The notes below the pieces were generated by a model. It had not been told where the DNA came from, searched no databases, and saw only the letters and a list, made by a program, of their open reading frames with translations. Shown piece after piece: positions 23,992-34,884 of a stretch of 64,000 nt of DNA. The stretch lies in the NCBI GenBank assembly GCA_033239005.1, contig BSQZ01000016.1:857531-921530 (forward strand), in the 5' to 3' direction. Source of the DNA: Lamellibrachia satsuma (lineage: Eukaryota > Annelida > Polychaeta > Sabellida > Siboglinidae). The stretch's first letter is position 1. Each line of letters starts with the position of its first letter. The translations under genes and the position numbers were made by a program.

Positions 23992-24800
23992 AAAATAATT
24001 AACAAAGCAAAATATTTCCATACTGTATGTGCTATCCCGGTCCGCCTGACATGCCGCATAAATCAATCAAGCGTAACGGACGGACCGGGATTACCATATT
24101 GTTCTCGTTTCAGTGAAAACAGCAATGATTTAGCATATGTGCCAACCTTGAGTGGTCCACACCCGTAAGACTTGTAACATAAATCCGTACAATCGCAAAA
24201 GAACCCGTAAGACTATCTACGTCCGCTGGTTTGCCGCGCATGCTCAAACGGAGCTCATCGTGCAAACTGTGGTACATTGGATATCTCAAGACAACTGAAA
24301 TATTCGCAAGAATCTCTGTTGGGGCGTGTTTTGAATTGATGATCATTTGACAAACGCGTGCCCTACCACGTAATACAAAAAAAACATTGTTCAAAATGCA
24401 TAAAACCGCAAGGAATTTCTCCTACACCCATAAGACCATGAAATTTAACAAAATCCGGAAGAGCTGGCTCCTGGTTTACTCGTAAGTTTTGCTCGGATTT
24501 CCTTAAATGTGATGGCCTTGTGGACGTAGGAGAAATGCTTTAGGGTTTTGTCCGTTTCTAACAAGTCTCTGGACAAGTGTGTGAGATGACACGCAAACAA
24601 TAGACCATTAGTTAAGAACAGGCCAGAAGAGCAACACTCGCGAACGCGTTAGCTGTGTGCGGTCAACTGCGCAAGTCACATAAATCCAATCAATCCCAGT
24701 TTGCACGTCCAGCTCTTTTTGAATATGCGTGACGAACTAGCGGACGTCGATAATCACACGGGTTCGTTTGTGATCTTACGGTGAATGTAAAAGAACAGAT
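21611..24800. other. Intergenic stretch with simple repeats
   Basis: Nothing gene-like is supported. It contains a CT-rich tract near 21660-21700, a (GTGC)n tract at 23854-23892 and (TA)n at 23928-23984. Confidence 0.5.
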
Positions 24801-24821
24801 GCACATGCTCAGAGTGGCAGC

Positions 24822-25408
24822 TTACGCTATGTTCATTACCATGGCTTCTGGTGAGCTTATGACAGCGTTCATTTCTTGTTTGAACTGCTGAATCGATGCA
24901 TAAGCAGTACTTATTTCAAGTACTGGACCACAGGTGTGTGCCCTGGGGGTGCGATTAAGGCCTACTCGGGAGTTGATGCTGATGACGATTGGCACCTGCG
25001 GCATTGTGATTGTGCCAGTCACAAAATGGAGGAACTGGTGAAGTCTCGTATCGTCCAGGCACCGGACAAAATCCTTCATCCATAGAAGTATGCGGCTCTC
25101 CTGGTTTGTCAGGAAGTCCTCATCTTTCTCCGTCTGTAGCAGTTTCAGCACCTTCTCTGTTGTTGGCTGTAGGCTGGTGTAGAGAGCCTGCAGTCTCGCC
25201 TCGTTCATATTGTCTATCAGCGATCTCCGCCAAAGTTCAGGTACTCCTCGCATCATCACCTGGCCATAATGGCACGGCTTCGCGACCAGCTCGACCCGTG
25301 CTAGGCTTAGCAGTTGCCTCTTGAGGTTGGCAGTGGTTGACCGAACACTCATGTCGTATTTGGCGAAGATGTCAAGCAGTTGGTCTGCAAGGTCTTCCTC
25401 AAACTTAC
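24822..25408 (-). CDS. HECT exon b (end of N-lobe and C-lobe)
   Basis: 587 bp, acceptor gtactttccag, terminal exon. Encodes FEEDLADQLLDIFAKYDMSV to the AHTC active site and the last residues. Confidence 0.8.
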
Positions 25409-25847
25409 CTGGAAAGTACGCGATGTAATTAGTATCCAAATAGTTACGTTATAGTCGTGCTAAGCAATAGTTATGCCAGATTCAGCGTTGCTTTCAAATA
25501 ATATACACCGTACAAAAGTATGCCATACACACAGTGAATTTTGTATAAAATTATTACATTGTGTTAAGTGTTATTTCAAAGATGACGTTTCTGGGGATGA
25601 CAGAGGACTATCGCCTTAGCTATAATACCCATAAGTACATAATACAAATGATTGTAAATATATCTGTCACCTGCAACATATTTGTATTTGTAAAACGGGA
25701 TTACACACATTATTTGATTGAAAAGCTGATATAATTTCGAGCAATGCATTTGGAACAAATATCTACAGTACTTCGTGCGTAATAGACAAGTATTGGAAAT
25801 GCTAGTAGTACTATATATTGCTTTTTTAATATCTGATGTTTTCATAC

Positions 25848-26329
25848 TTTCGCATGCCAGACCCTTGCGTAGCGCCAGTGCTTCTGGTGGTGACACGAAG
25901 TCCATCAGGTTGTTGATCAGCAGGTCGTCCGACGGTGGGGAGTTCGGTCGACATGCAGATAGTACGAACGCCGAACTTAACTTAACTGTATTGGCATAGC
26001 CCGGGTTAGGATGAGACCATGTACAAGGATTCTGCCGGCTGCCAAGAATGTAGTTTCTGCTTCACCAAATCTACTTGCGGGCACACAAGGAACCTTCGCG
26101 TTTTCCCCATGAAACCATTCTTCCAGGGTCTGCCGCCAGTAGGTTGCCAGACAGTCCCGCGTCACTCCGCCAGCATCTTGTCCCATTTCATCTTTGAATG
26201 TAACGTGGATGTTGTGTGTGACAATGTCCGGCATCTCGTCACCGCTGTACAGCTTGGTGACGTCCTCCGCGACAGCCGTTCTCCGCACACATATTCGCGT
26301 GTCCTCTAGTAGAGTCGAACGCAGGTCGG
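25848..26329 (-). CDS. HECT exon a (N-lobe), frameshifted
   Basis: 482 bp. The reading frame is good on either side of the TTAAG duplication: upstream through LILTRAMPIQLS, downstream from AFVLSAC to the donor at 25848. Confidence 0.75.
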
Positions 26330-27095
26330 CTAGCAGACAAAAAAAAACAGGCGTCATGATGTGATAATTATTTTAAAACTCCCCCTCAATTCTTTAACCA
26401 AACACGAATCGGGTTCGTTGCTGCTCAAATATTTACTGTATGAATAGTTTACGTATTATGCGGAGTTTGTTTTTATAAAAGAGCGCGTATCGTCAAAAGA
26501 ATTTACTTTGATCGTTAGATCGGGTAAATTGCGATCCGATCAAAAATAATATAATACTTTGTCCAGTTATTTAACTAAATTACACAAACGATCTAGCATT
26601 TCGAGGTGGATATTAGATCACTTCGTTTTCGCGAAATTATTCTGAAAAGAGATGAATTAAAATCGAACTGGCGTGTGTGCCTGCGTGTTTACATCACATT
26701 GTATAGGTCATAATTTGTCACTTCATGCTGCTAAGTTTATCCAATTGCAATGCACACATCACTAGGCTGATGAATAACTTAATGTATACATTTAACATCA
26801 GTTGCCTCGTCTAAATGACACAAATCAAATGAAATCATTTGAACAAACTTATTCTTTCCAAAACAGTTACTCATCGTTCTAGCGTAGTGAGTGATTGGGT
26901 GGTTGGGTGGGTGGGTGGGTGAGTGAGTGAGTGAGTGAGTGAGTGAGTGAGTGAGTGATGGCGGCGTGTGTGACTGCGTGCATGGTATAGTACTAATGCA
27001 GAATAACCAACCCAGAATATCCAGCAGTTCTTGTAAGGGAGTCTCACCAGCATTGATGGATAGACTCCCCAGGAGCGGGCGAATCACTGGCAAGT
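26330..27095. other. Non-coding stretch between HECT gene and minisatellite
   Basis: No exon is seen. A (GGGT)/(GAGT)n tract lies at about 26902-26958, just before the 36-bp array. Confidence 0.5.
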
Positions 27096-29455
27096 TACTC
27101 GTTGCTCTGTCGACTGCCTGCCTCCTCGCTGGTAGGGTGGTTATGTCGACTGCCTGCCTCCTCGCTGCCCGGGCGGTTGTGTCGACTGGCTGCCTCCTCG
27201 CTGGTAGGGCGGTTATGTCGACTGCCTGCCTCCTCGCTGCCCGGGCGGTTGTGTCGACTGGCTGCCTCCTCGCTGCCAGGGCGGTTATGTCGATTGTCTG
27301 TGTCCTCGCTGGCAGGGCGGTTATGTCGACTACCTGCGTCCTCGCTGATAGGGCGGTTATGTCGACTGCCTGCGTCTTCGCTGACAGGGCGGTTATGTCG
27401 ATTGTCTGTGTCCTCGCTGGCAGAGCGGTTATGTTGACTACCTGCGTCCTCGCTGATAGGGCGGTTATGTCGACTGCCTGCGTCCTCGCTGACAGGGCGG
27501 TTATGTCGATTGTCTGTGTCCTCGCTGGCAGGGCGGTTATGTCGACTACCTGCGTCCTCGCTGATAGGGCGGTTATGTCGACTGCCTGCGTCCTCGCTGG
27601 CAGGGCGGTTATGTCGATTGTCTGTGTCCTCGCTGGCAGGGCGGTTATGTTGACTGCCTGCGTCCTCGCTGATAGGGCGGTTATGTCGACTGCCTGCGTC
27701 CTCGCTGACAGGGCGGTTATGTTGACTGCCTGCGTCCTCGCTGATAGGGCGGTTATGTCGACTGCCTGCGTCCTCGCTGGCAGGGCGGTTATGTCGACTG
27801 CCTGCCTCCTCGCCGGTAGGGCGGTTATGTCGACTGCCTGCCTCCTCGCTGACAGGGCGGTTATGTTGACTGCCTGCATCCTCGCTGGTAGGGCGGTTAT
27901 GTTGACTGCCTGCGTCCTCGCTGGTAGGGCGGTTATGTTGACTGCCTGCGTCCTCGCTGGTAGGGCGGTTATGTCGACTGTCTGTGTCCTCGCTGGTAGG
28001 GCGGTTGTGTCGACTGCCTGCGTCCTCGCTGGTAGGGCGTTTGTGACGACTGCCTGCCTCCTCGCTGGTAGGGCGGTTGTGTCGACTGCCTGCGTCCTCG
28101 CTGGTAGGGCGGTTGTGTCGACTGCCTGCCTCCTCGCTGGTAGGGCGTTTGTGACGACTGCCTGCCTCCTCGCTGGTAGGGCGGTTGTGTCGACTGCCTG
28201 CGTCCTCGCTGGTAGGGCGTTTGTGACGACTGCCTGCCTCCTCGCTGGTAGGGCGGTTGTGTCGACTGCCGGCGTCCTCGCTGGTAGGGCGTTTGTGACG
28301 ACTGCCTGCCTCCTCGCTGGTAGGGCGTTTGTGACGACTGCCTGCCTCCTCGCTGGTAGGGCGTTTGTGACGACTGCCTGCCTCCTCGCTGGTAGGGCGT
28401 TTGTGACGACTGCCTGCCTCCTCGCTGGTAGGGCGTTTGTGACGACTGCCTGCCTCCTCGCTGGTAGGGCGGTTGTGTCGACTGCCTGCCTCCTCGCTGG
28501 TAGGGCGTTTGTGACGACTGCCTGCCTCCTCGCTGGTAGGGCGGTTGTGTCGACTGCCTGCCTCCTCGCTGGTAGGGCGGTTGTGTCGACTGCCTGCCTC
28601 CTCGCTGGTAGGGCGTTTGTGACGACTGCCTGCCTCCTCGCTGGTAGGGCGGTTGTGTCGACTGCCTGCGTCCTCGCTGGCAGAGCGGTTATTTCGACTG
28701 CCTGCGTCCTCGCTGGCAGAGCGGTTATTTCGACTGCCTGCGTCCTCGCTGGCAGAGCGGTTATTTCGACTGCCTGCGTCCTCGCTGGCAGAGCGGTTAT
28801 TTCGACTGCCTGCGTCCTCGCTGGCAGAGCGGTTATTTCGACTGCCTGCGTCCTCGCTGGCAGAGCGGTTATTTCGACTGCCTGCGTCCTCCCTGGCAGG
28901 GCGGTTATTTCGACTGCCTGCGTCCTCGCTGGCAGGGCGGTTATTTCGACTGCCTGCGTCCTCGCTGGCAGGGCGGTTATTTCGACTGCCTGCGCCCTCG
29001 CTGGCAGAGCGGTTATTTCGACTGCCTGCGTCCTCGCTGGTAGAGCGGTTATTTCGACTGCCTGCGTCCTCGCTGGCAGCGCGGTTATTTCGACTGCCTG
29101 CGTCCTCGCTGGCAGAGCGGTTATTTCGACTGCCTGCGTCCTCGCTGGCAGAGCGGTTATTTCGACTGCCTGCGTCCTCGCTGGCAGAGAGGTTATATTG
29201 ACTGCCTGCGCCCTCGCTGGCAGAGCGGTTATGTCGACTGCCTGTGTCCTCGCTGCAGGGCGGTTATGTCGACTGCCTGCGTCCTCGCTGGCAGGGCGGT
29301 AATGTCGACTGCCTGTGTCCTCGCTGACAGGGCGGTTATGTCGACTGCCTGCGTCCTCGCTGGCAGGGCGGTTATGTCGACTGTTTGTGTCCTCTCTGGC
29401 AGGGCGGTTATGTCGACTGACTGTGTCCACGCTGGCAGGGCGGTAATGTCGTATG
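27096..29455. repeat. 36-bp minisatellite, about 65 units
   Basis: Unit approximates GGGCGGTTATGTCGACTGCC followed by TGCGTCCTCGCTGGCA. Domains of variants follow in order. From 27270 to 27620 a three-unit 108-bp pattern alternates ATTGTCTGTG, ACTACCTGCG and ACTGCCTGCG. From 28020 to 28660 GTTTGTGACGAC units intermix with GTTGTGTCGAC units. From 28680 to 29200 units carry GAGCGGTTATTTCGAC. Because 36 is divisible by three the array is open in several frames on both strands, so the long ORFs are not evidence of protein. Confidence 0.95.
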
Positions 29456-29650
29456 GTATCCATCGAGCATACTCGCTAAACTCCCAGACAACCACCCTGT
29501 TCCCGGCCGAAGCTATGACATTCGTATTCGCAAAGAAAGGGGCCCCACACACCGTTATCCGTAAACAGAAAGCAAGTTTAACTTGTTGCCGGAAGTGCCG
29601 GGCGTCAATAAAATTGCCTACTACTCACCGCAACAGATTCGTTCGTGGGG
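29451..29650 (-). pseudogene. Truncated duplicate of deltex exon 1 (half WWE) with upstream flank
   Basis: The reverse complement matches 8691-8870: upstream flank (TAGGCAATTTTATTGA, CTTCCGGCAA), then the exon as far as CTCGATGGATACCATA, where the 36-bp array begins. It encodes ASAGNRVVVWEFSEYARWIP. The deltex start codon is changed (ATG to ATA). The rest of WWE1 and its donor are absent. Confidence 0.88.
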
Positions 29651-30132
29651 ATCTGTTTCATCATTCTAATCTAAGCAGAACCAGGTGCGTATTTTTGTAA
29701 TATGATTAGTTTGCATATTTTTTAAATATTATTAATTTGTAGAAGCACATGAACCTGAAGTTTACGCTGCCATTGATATGTGCAGGGGCGGATCTAGGCA
29801 GGGGGGTCTCAGTCAGTCGTAGTCATGTCATTCTAGTTACGAACCGGGGGGAACACATGTGTCGTTCTACTTTCATAAGGGTTAATATTAGCCGGCTGCT
29901 AATACTTCAGTCTTTACATTGACACTAGTTCCGATGTAGGCCTATATAGGGAAGACCGGGACTAGTCCGTCCCCATGGACACTCTAATAGGTCTGGAGAC
30001 TATTTGTAGAGCTAGAGGATCAGTTTCGACCTTAAATTGAACGAAGATATCTTGTCCACATTTGTGCTGTTAACAAATGCCAAAACTGTTACAAACCAAT
30101 ATCCAAATCTGACTCTTGGTAGACCTACCCAA

Positions 30133-30556
30133 GCATGGGCAGACTTGCCTCATGTCGGGGCAAGTCCGCCCAGGGGCCGGGGCAAGTTCGCCCCACACGT
30201 ACTTTAAGCGGCAAATACACAAGAACAGTGCAGTTTTGTCTTATTTTTATGTCAAAAAACGTCATGTTTGTGACACACAATTGTTACAAACTTAAAGTCA
30301 TCACAAATGCTGTGGTATCTATGAAATAAACCAGGCAAACAAAAAACTACGTTTGGCACTGCATCGGCTAGAAAATGGTGAAATAAAATCTGGTTTCGTC
30401 ACTTTTTTACTAGAAAATAACACCAAACTGGACAATTGGAAGTCTTTATTAGAGTGTATGTTAGTGTGTTTATGTTCACAAGTGATCCTGAGCATTTAAC
30501 ATCAGATACCCAAGGGGCGAACTTGCCCCGCAGCACATAGGCGGACGTGCCCCAAC
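30133..30556. mobile_element. Short element with GC-rich inverted ends
   Basis: The left end carries GGGGCAAGTCCGCCC and the self-complementary GGGGCAAGTTCGCCCC. The right end carries GGGGCGAACTTGCCCC and GGCGGACGTGCCCC. The interior has no coding capacity. Confidence 0.45.
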
Positions 30557-30794
30557 ACAGAGACATATTTGGTGGGCGGCAACTAAATAGCACTGACACT
30601 GGATAGAGCAACAACGCAAGATCCAAACAATATCTCTGATATTACAGCCTTACTGAGCACTTTGAATGTCTGACCAATGCCACTTATAAGTACTGAAATT
30701 TGATCGAAAAAAAAATATTTTCAGTCACCAAAATAAGTTTTCTAGTTCACAACTTTCCAGTCAGCAACTCGTGGACGTCAGTTTCCCGCTGCAT

Positions 30795-31596
30795 CAGTGT
30801 TCGAAATGAGGGGTTCTGGGGGGTCCTGCCGTAAGGCAAGAGGGGCCTCCCATAACAAAGAAAAATGTAAGCTTGTGGGGTCCCACATTTCATCGTAGTA
30901 CCTATGTAATTACCCTTCCGTTGTTGCACCTGTTGCTGCGTTTGAGGCTACTCTGGTTCGTCTGTGCTAAAACTCGACGGTTTTCGCAGATTCGACAGTG
31001 TTCGCAGAATTCGATCGATCTCGCAACAAGAACTCGATGGTTTTCGCAGAACTCGATCGATATCGCACCAAGAACTCGACAGCTTTCGCAGAACTTGACG
31101 GTTTTTGCATGACTCGACATCATCATATTGGTAGTTTAGCTGATTCATACAGGTCACTCTATTGTCATTCAGTTAATCTCTGTTAAAACATCTTAAATCA
31201 TTCCACTCATATCATTGATGAGTGCGTGTTCTGTGGTTAAGGGCGCCATCTGTTGGGTGTCTGCAGTAATGCCACCAATGAATATCTAGTTGAGGCACAT
31301 TTTACCTTGGCATTTTACTTCTCAGAATTACATAGCACTGTTTCTGCAAGCGCATTACTCCAGTAACAATGGTCTAGATAACAATTTACACTTTAGTCAT
31401 TTAGCAGGCGCTCTTATTCAGAGCGACAAGTGCATTCAATCTAAGGTGGTAAAATAACTACAGGTCGAAATAAAAGTCGCTATGATAGCAAGCAAGTTTT
31501 TTTTCACAAAAATAGGCATTACTAGCCATTATAGTGCCTGAAAAGAAGATTTGTTTTTGAGGGACCCCCAATAGTCAGTGGTCATTTCGAACACTG
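30795..31596. mobile_element. hAT-like non-autonomous DNA transposon
   Basis: 802 bp with terminal inverted repeats CAGTGTTCGAAATGA / TCATTTCGAACACTG. It is flanked by an 8-bp target duplication, CGCTGCAT (30787-30794) and CGCTGTAT (31597-31604), with one mismatch. Eight-bp duplications and CAG-type ends point to hAT. The interior has short TCGACGGTTTTCGCAGA-like repeats at 30965-31110 and no transposase. Confidence 0.75.
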
Positions 31597-32053
31597 CGCT
31601 GTATGTAGTTTGATGGTCATGTGACTTAATCGTGTGACCGAAATTACTAAATTCTGCAACGGCACGGAATAAAAGCCGGTTGGTGGACATGCCCTGGGGC
31701 GGACTAGTCGAGGTTGCTGCCATTCAAAGAGGTATCTCGTCTAATGTTATTATAGAGGCGTGCGTGTAATATTTGCCACGGACACGGGAGGGTCTAAGAC
31801 CCCCCTTCGTGGCCTGGGGGGTCTTCAGACCCCTAAGACCCCCCTGGATCCGCTGCTGATGTGCCTCAGCACTAGTCCGAAGACTATCAATAAAGCACCG
31901 TATACCAATTATGGTGTTATAACTTACCAATAACGTGCTTTATGAAGACCATACGAAAGCACGGCAGCCACGTGTATAACAATAACTTTCTTATAGTTGT
32001 TTATATTTAGTTTAAGTTGCCTTTTTCTCATGGTGATATATGGCTTTTTTTAG

Positions 32054-32530
32054 GACCACATTAGAAATAAGTGTATTTTGGTGTCATATTATGGGTTATC
32101 CTTTGGGTTATTTTATACATGATACTGTTTTACTGTTATTCGTGTATATACACAAATATGGCAGGGACCATTTACGTAACTTGGAACAATCGTAGAAAAC
32201 ACTGGCTAACAATTATTGTGCGTATATGTAATAGATACGAAGGGTCATTCGTAGTTATTACACGTACAGTTGCTAGCAACGTTATGTGTGCGTGTTTCTA
32301 CAATGAGCTACAGCACAATGTCTTTCGGAAGAGACAGTAAAAGCCGTTAGTCCCTTCTAGCTGGTGTCTATGCCAGGGGAAGCAAAATATCCCATGCAGG
32401 GAATTGAAAAAAAACCTGTGATGAACTCACTAACTCTAGAGAAGGACACTCTTAAAAACCAAAAGGACCACATTGGAAATAACTGTTCTTTGGTGTGCTT
32501 TAATGTGTTATCTTCGGTATTACTGAATAC
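32054..32530. repeat. Dispersed direct repeat, about 60 bp, 408 bp apart
   Basis: AGGACCACATTAGAAATAA near 32054 and AGGACCACATTGGAAATAA near 32462, each continuing with TTTGGTGT and TGTTATC-like sequence. It could be the ends of a small element; nothing else supports that. Confidence 0.45.
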
Positions 32531-32719
32531 CAAAAAAAATCAACAACACTACCGACAGTGGCGCCACTCAGCATATCACCACTGCCACAATGTGATTATA
32601 AATTCAAAATGAACAATTGCGCAGTGGTATGAACAAGTGGTTGGCTGGGCAACGTGAGTGTTGTCTTTACGACTTGTTACGTCATTGCAACTGTATATTT
32701 GACAGCGTAATCTTGTGTT

Positions 32720-32866
32720 TGTAATAGGCTGCGATTATTTCAACATAACAACACGCCATTGTAGGGGTCACGGCACACACACCTGCTATTTATTGATAGG
32801 CTAATAACATAAATGACATTAGTACACTGATGATCGCTAGGGGTCACCATATAATTCCATATGTCA
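32720..32866 (-). repeat. 3' LTR of the gypsy-like element
   Basis: 147 bp, matching 36923-37076 from TGTAATA to ATATGTCA, bordered on the left by GTGTT at 32715-32719. Confidence 0.9.
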
Positions 32867-33161
32867 CACCCCCTTTTATTAAAATAGAAGATAAACTGCA
32901 AAACTAAGTATAGACTAGGCTTACTATTAAAGATAGCCTTTTAAACGCCAAAGTCAAATATGGGCATAAACACTACTGTAAGACAAACTTATTTTCTGTA
33001 ACTACTAACACTAACTGTAACATGTTGAAGTCCAAATTCTGAACAATAACATTGTTCAAGAATTTACATAACGCCCATATCAAAGTTCTGCTGCCGTCGT
33101 GACTTTAACTTCAAGCGGGAGCCTCGCCTCGGCTGCGTTAGAGAATGAGAAAGTTCGCTTA

Positions 33162-34760
33162 CTAGCCCGCGACGAGTGGTTGGGTACCTGGCTCGGCAGC
33201 TAGTGGTGATCGCAAGATAGCAGGACTGTCCGTTGGACTGTCGACCGCTCGTCGAGGCTCGGCCGTGCGTAGGTCATCAACACGGTCGTCACGCTCCATC
33301 GACTCCGGAGGCGTGACGTGCGTGACCTCTCTCGACTTGTTGAGAACCCTCTCATTTCGCCGGTAGCTGCCGCCATCCTCAGTGGTGATGACGTACGACC
33401 TCGGGGTGTCGCACACTCCAGTGACAATGGCGCGGTCCCACGTGTTGTGTAGGCGCACGCGTACATTGCCTCCAATTCGATGTGATGCGCGTGTCGTCGT
33501 GACCCGGTCGTAGAAGCGCTTTTGACGTGTTTGTCGTCGTCTCAGGGTTGATCTGCCATCGGTAACTACGGCTGGTTGCAGTGTGTTCGATGTACTCGTC
33601 ATTCTGTCTCTCAGTTGCCGACTCATTAACAGTTGAGCAGACGAGGTCGGCGCTCCTGTGATTGGAGTGTTCCGGTATTGCAGGAGAGACATCCAGAAGT
33701 CGCGTCCTTCCTCGTGCGCTTTGCGCATAAACGATTTCACGATGTCCACAAACTTGTCGCTCTGGCGGTTGGACTGCGCGTACCTCGGACTGCTGGTGAC
33801 GATCTTGAATCCCATCTCAGTAGCAAAGCCCGCCATCACGTGACTCAGGAACGGCATGTTGTCACATATCATCGTTTCTGGTATTCCGTGTCGTGCGAAG
33901 ATTTGCCTTAGTACAGAGATGACGCTATTTGCAATTTTGCAGGTGACTTGCTCTACCTCTGGAAATTTTGAGAAGTAATCAACGACTACTAAGTAATTGT
34001 GGTCCTTGAACGAGAAGATATCTGCGCCGACCTTTGCCCAAGGTCGATCAGGTACTTCATGAGGGATCATCGGTTGTTTGTTGTTCTGCCTCCTGAATGT
34101 TGCACAAGTAGCACACTGGGCTACTGTTTCCTCGATGTCAGCAGACATGTTGGGCCAGTACCTGATCTCACGAGTCCTAGCGCTACACGTTTCTATGCCC
34201 AGGTGACCTTCGTGTAACCTTGACAACACCTCGCCTCTGGTTGCGTTGGGCACTACGAGTTTCTCACCCGCGAAGAGCAAATCATCCTCACAGTGGATCT
34301 CATCTCGGATTCCCCAATATGCATGTAGTTGTGGAGACGCGTTGTCTTTGTATTTCTGCCAGCCATGCACAACGTATCGCCTGTTCTGGTTCTGCACGTC
34401 ATCGCTCAGTGACGCATCCTTCAGTGATTGAAGCTTCTGTGGCGTAGCTGGGAAGTACTTAGAGACGGAGTGTATTCTCATCTCCATGTTGTACTCTAGC
34501 TGCGAGTCTGTTGACAAGAATGCACGTGACAGGGTGTCAGCAATGTACATTTTAGACCCTCGTATGTATCGAATAGACAGATTGTACCGCAGCATTCGGA
34601 GCATCATCAGTTGAAGACGCTGTGACGCATTGTGTAGCGGCTTTCTCGTGATCGTCTCAAACGATTTATGATCGCTCTGCATCTCCACGTCGCGCCCATA
34701 GATGTACTGGTGGAACCTTCCTGCTTTCTGCAAACACGATACACAACAGTTCTTTTTCAA
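33162..34760 (-). pseudogene. Pol of the LTR element: RNase H end and integrase
   Basis: 532 residues. RNase H tail (QSDHKSFETITRKPL, RYIRGSKMYIADTLSR), a zinc-binding H-H-C-C region (HEGHLGIETC, CATC), then an integrase core (VGADIFSFKDHNYLVVVDYF, ICDNMPF, SNRQSDKFVD). Family knowledge expects a catalytic Glu where QSDKF stands (usually QAEKF), so the third acidic residue looks changed to Asp. The frame differs from that of the RT part. Confidence 0.85.
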
Positions 34761-34884
34761 TTTGTGCGTATCTGCTTTCAGTGTCCGTCAAGGCGTGAGA
34801 CGCGTACGCGACTGGCTGAGAGTTTTGCAGCAAGGATGCACCTAGACCCTTAGATGAAGGGTCTGCTTGTATCGTGACTGGTAG

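Larger units (their letters stand above)
24822..26329 (-). pseudogene. HECT-domain E3 ubiquitin ligase, 3' part, with frameshift
   Basis: Two minus-strand exons, 26329-25848 and 25408-24822, encode one HECT domain. N-lobe: HVTFKDEMGQDAGGVTRDCL, LAAGRILVHGLI, then PSDDLLINNLMDFVSP after the break. C-lobe: FLHFVTGT, then RAHTCGPVLEIS with the catalytic Cys, and a stop at 24822-24824. HECT ligases form a thioester with ubiquitin on that Cys. Acceptor gtctgctag, a phase-1 junction GCGAAA|gtatga to ttccag|GTAAG, and the stop all fit. The exception is a duplicated TTAAG (25976-25985), which shifts frame right after PIQLS. Removing one copy restores phase on paper, so this is a pseudogene, an allele or a sequence error. 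It resembles G2E3-like HECT proteins expanded in invertebrates; upstream exons were not found. Confidence 0.8.
29786..31857. mobile_element. Possible DNA transposon with nested insertions
   Basis: The ends look like inverted repeats (GGCGGATCTAG...GGGGGGTCT on the left; the reverse complement of AGACCCCCCTGGATCCGC on the right), with ATGTGC on both flanks. It encloses the elements at 30133-30556 and 30795-31596. No transposase is seen. Confidence 0.4.

Noticed and set aside
24110..24394. 94-codon minus ORF
   Set aside because: No splice support or recognisable motif; consistent with chance.
26779..29463. Minus-strand ORF of 894 codons and plus-strand ORF of 783 codons
   Set aside because: Both are frames of the 36-bp minisatellite, open because the unit is divisible by three; they begin or end in unrelated flanks and have no splice or domain support.
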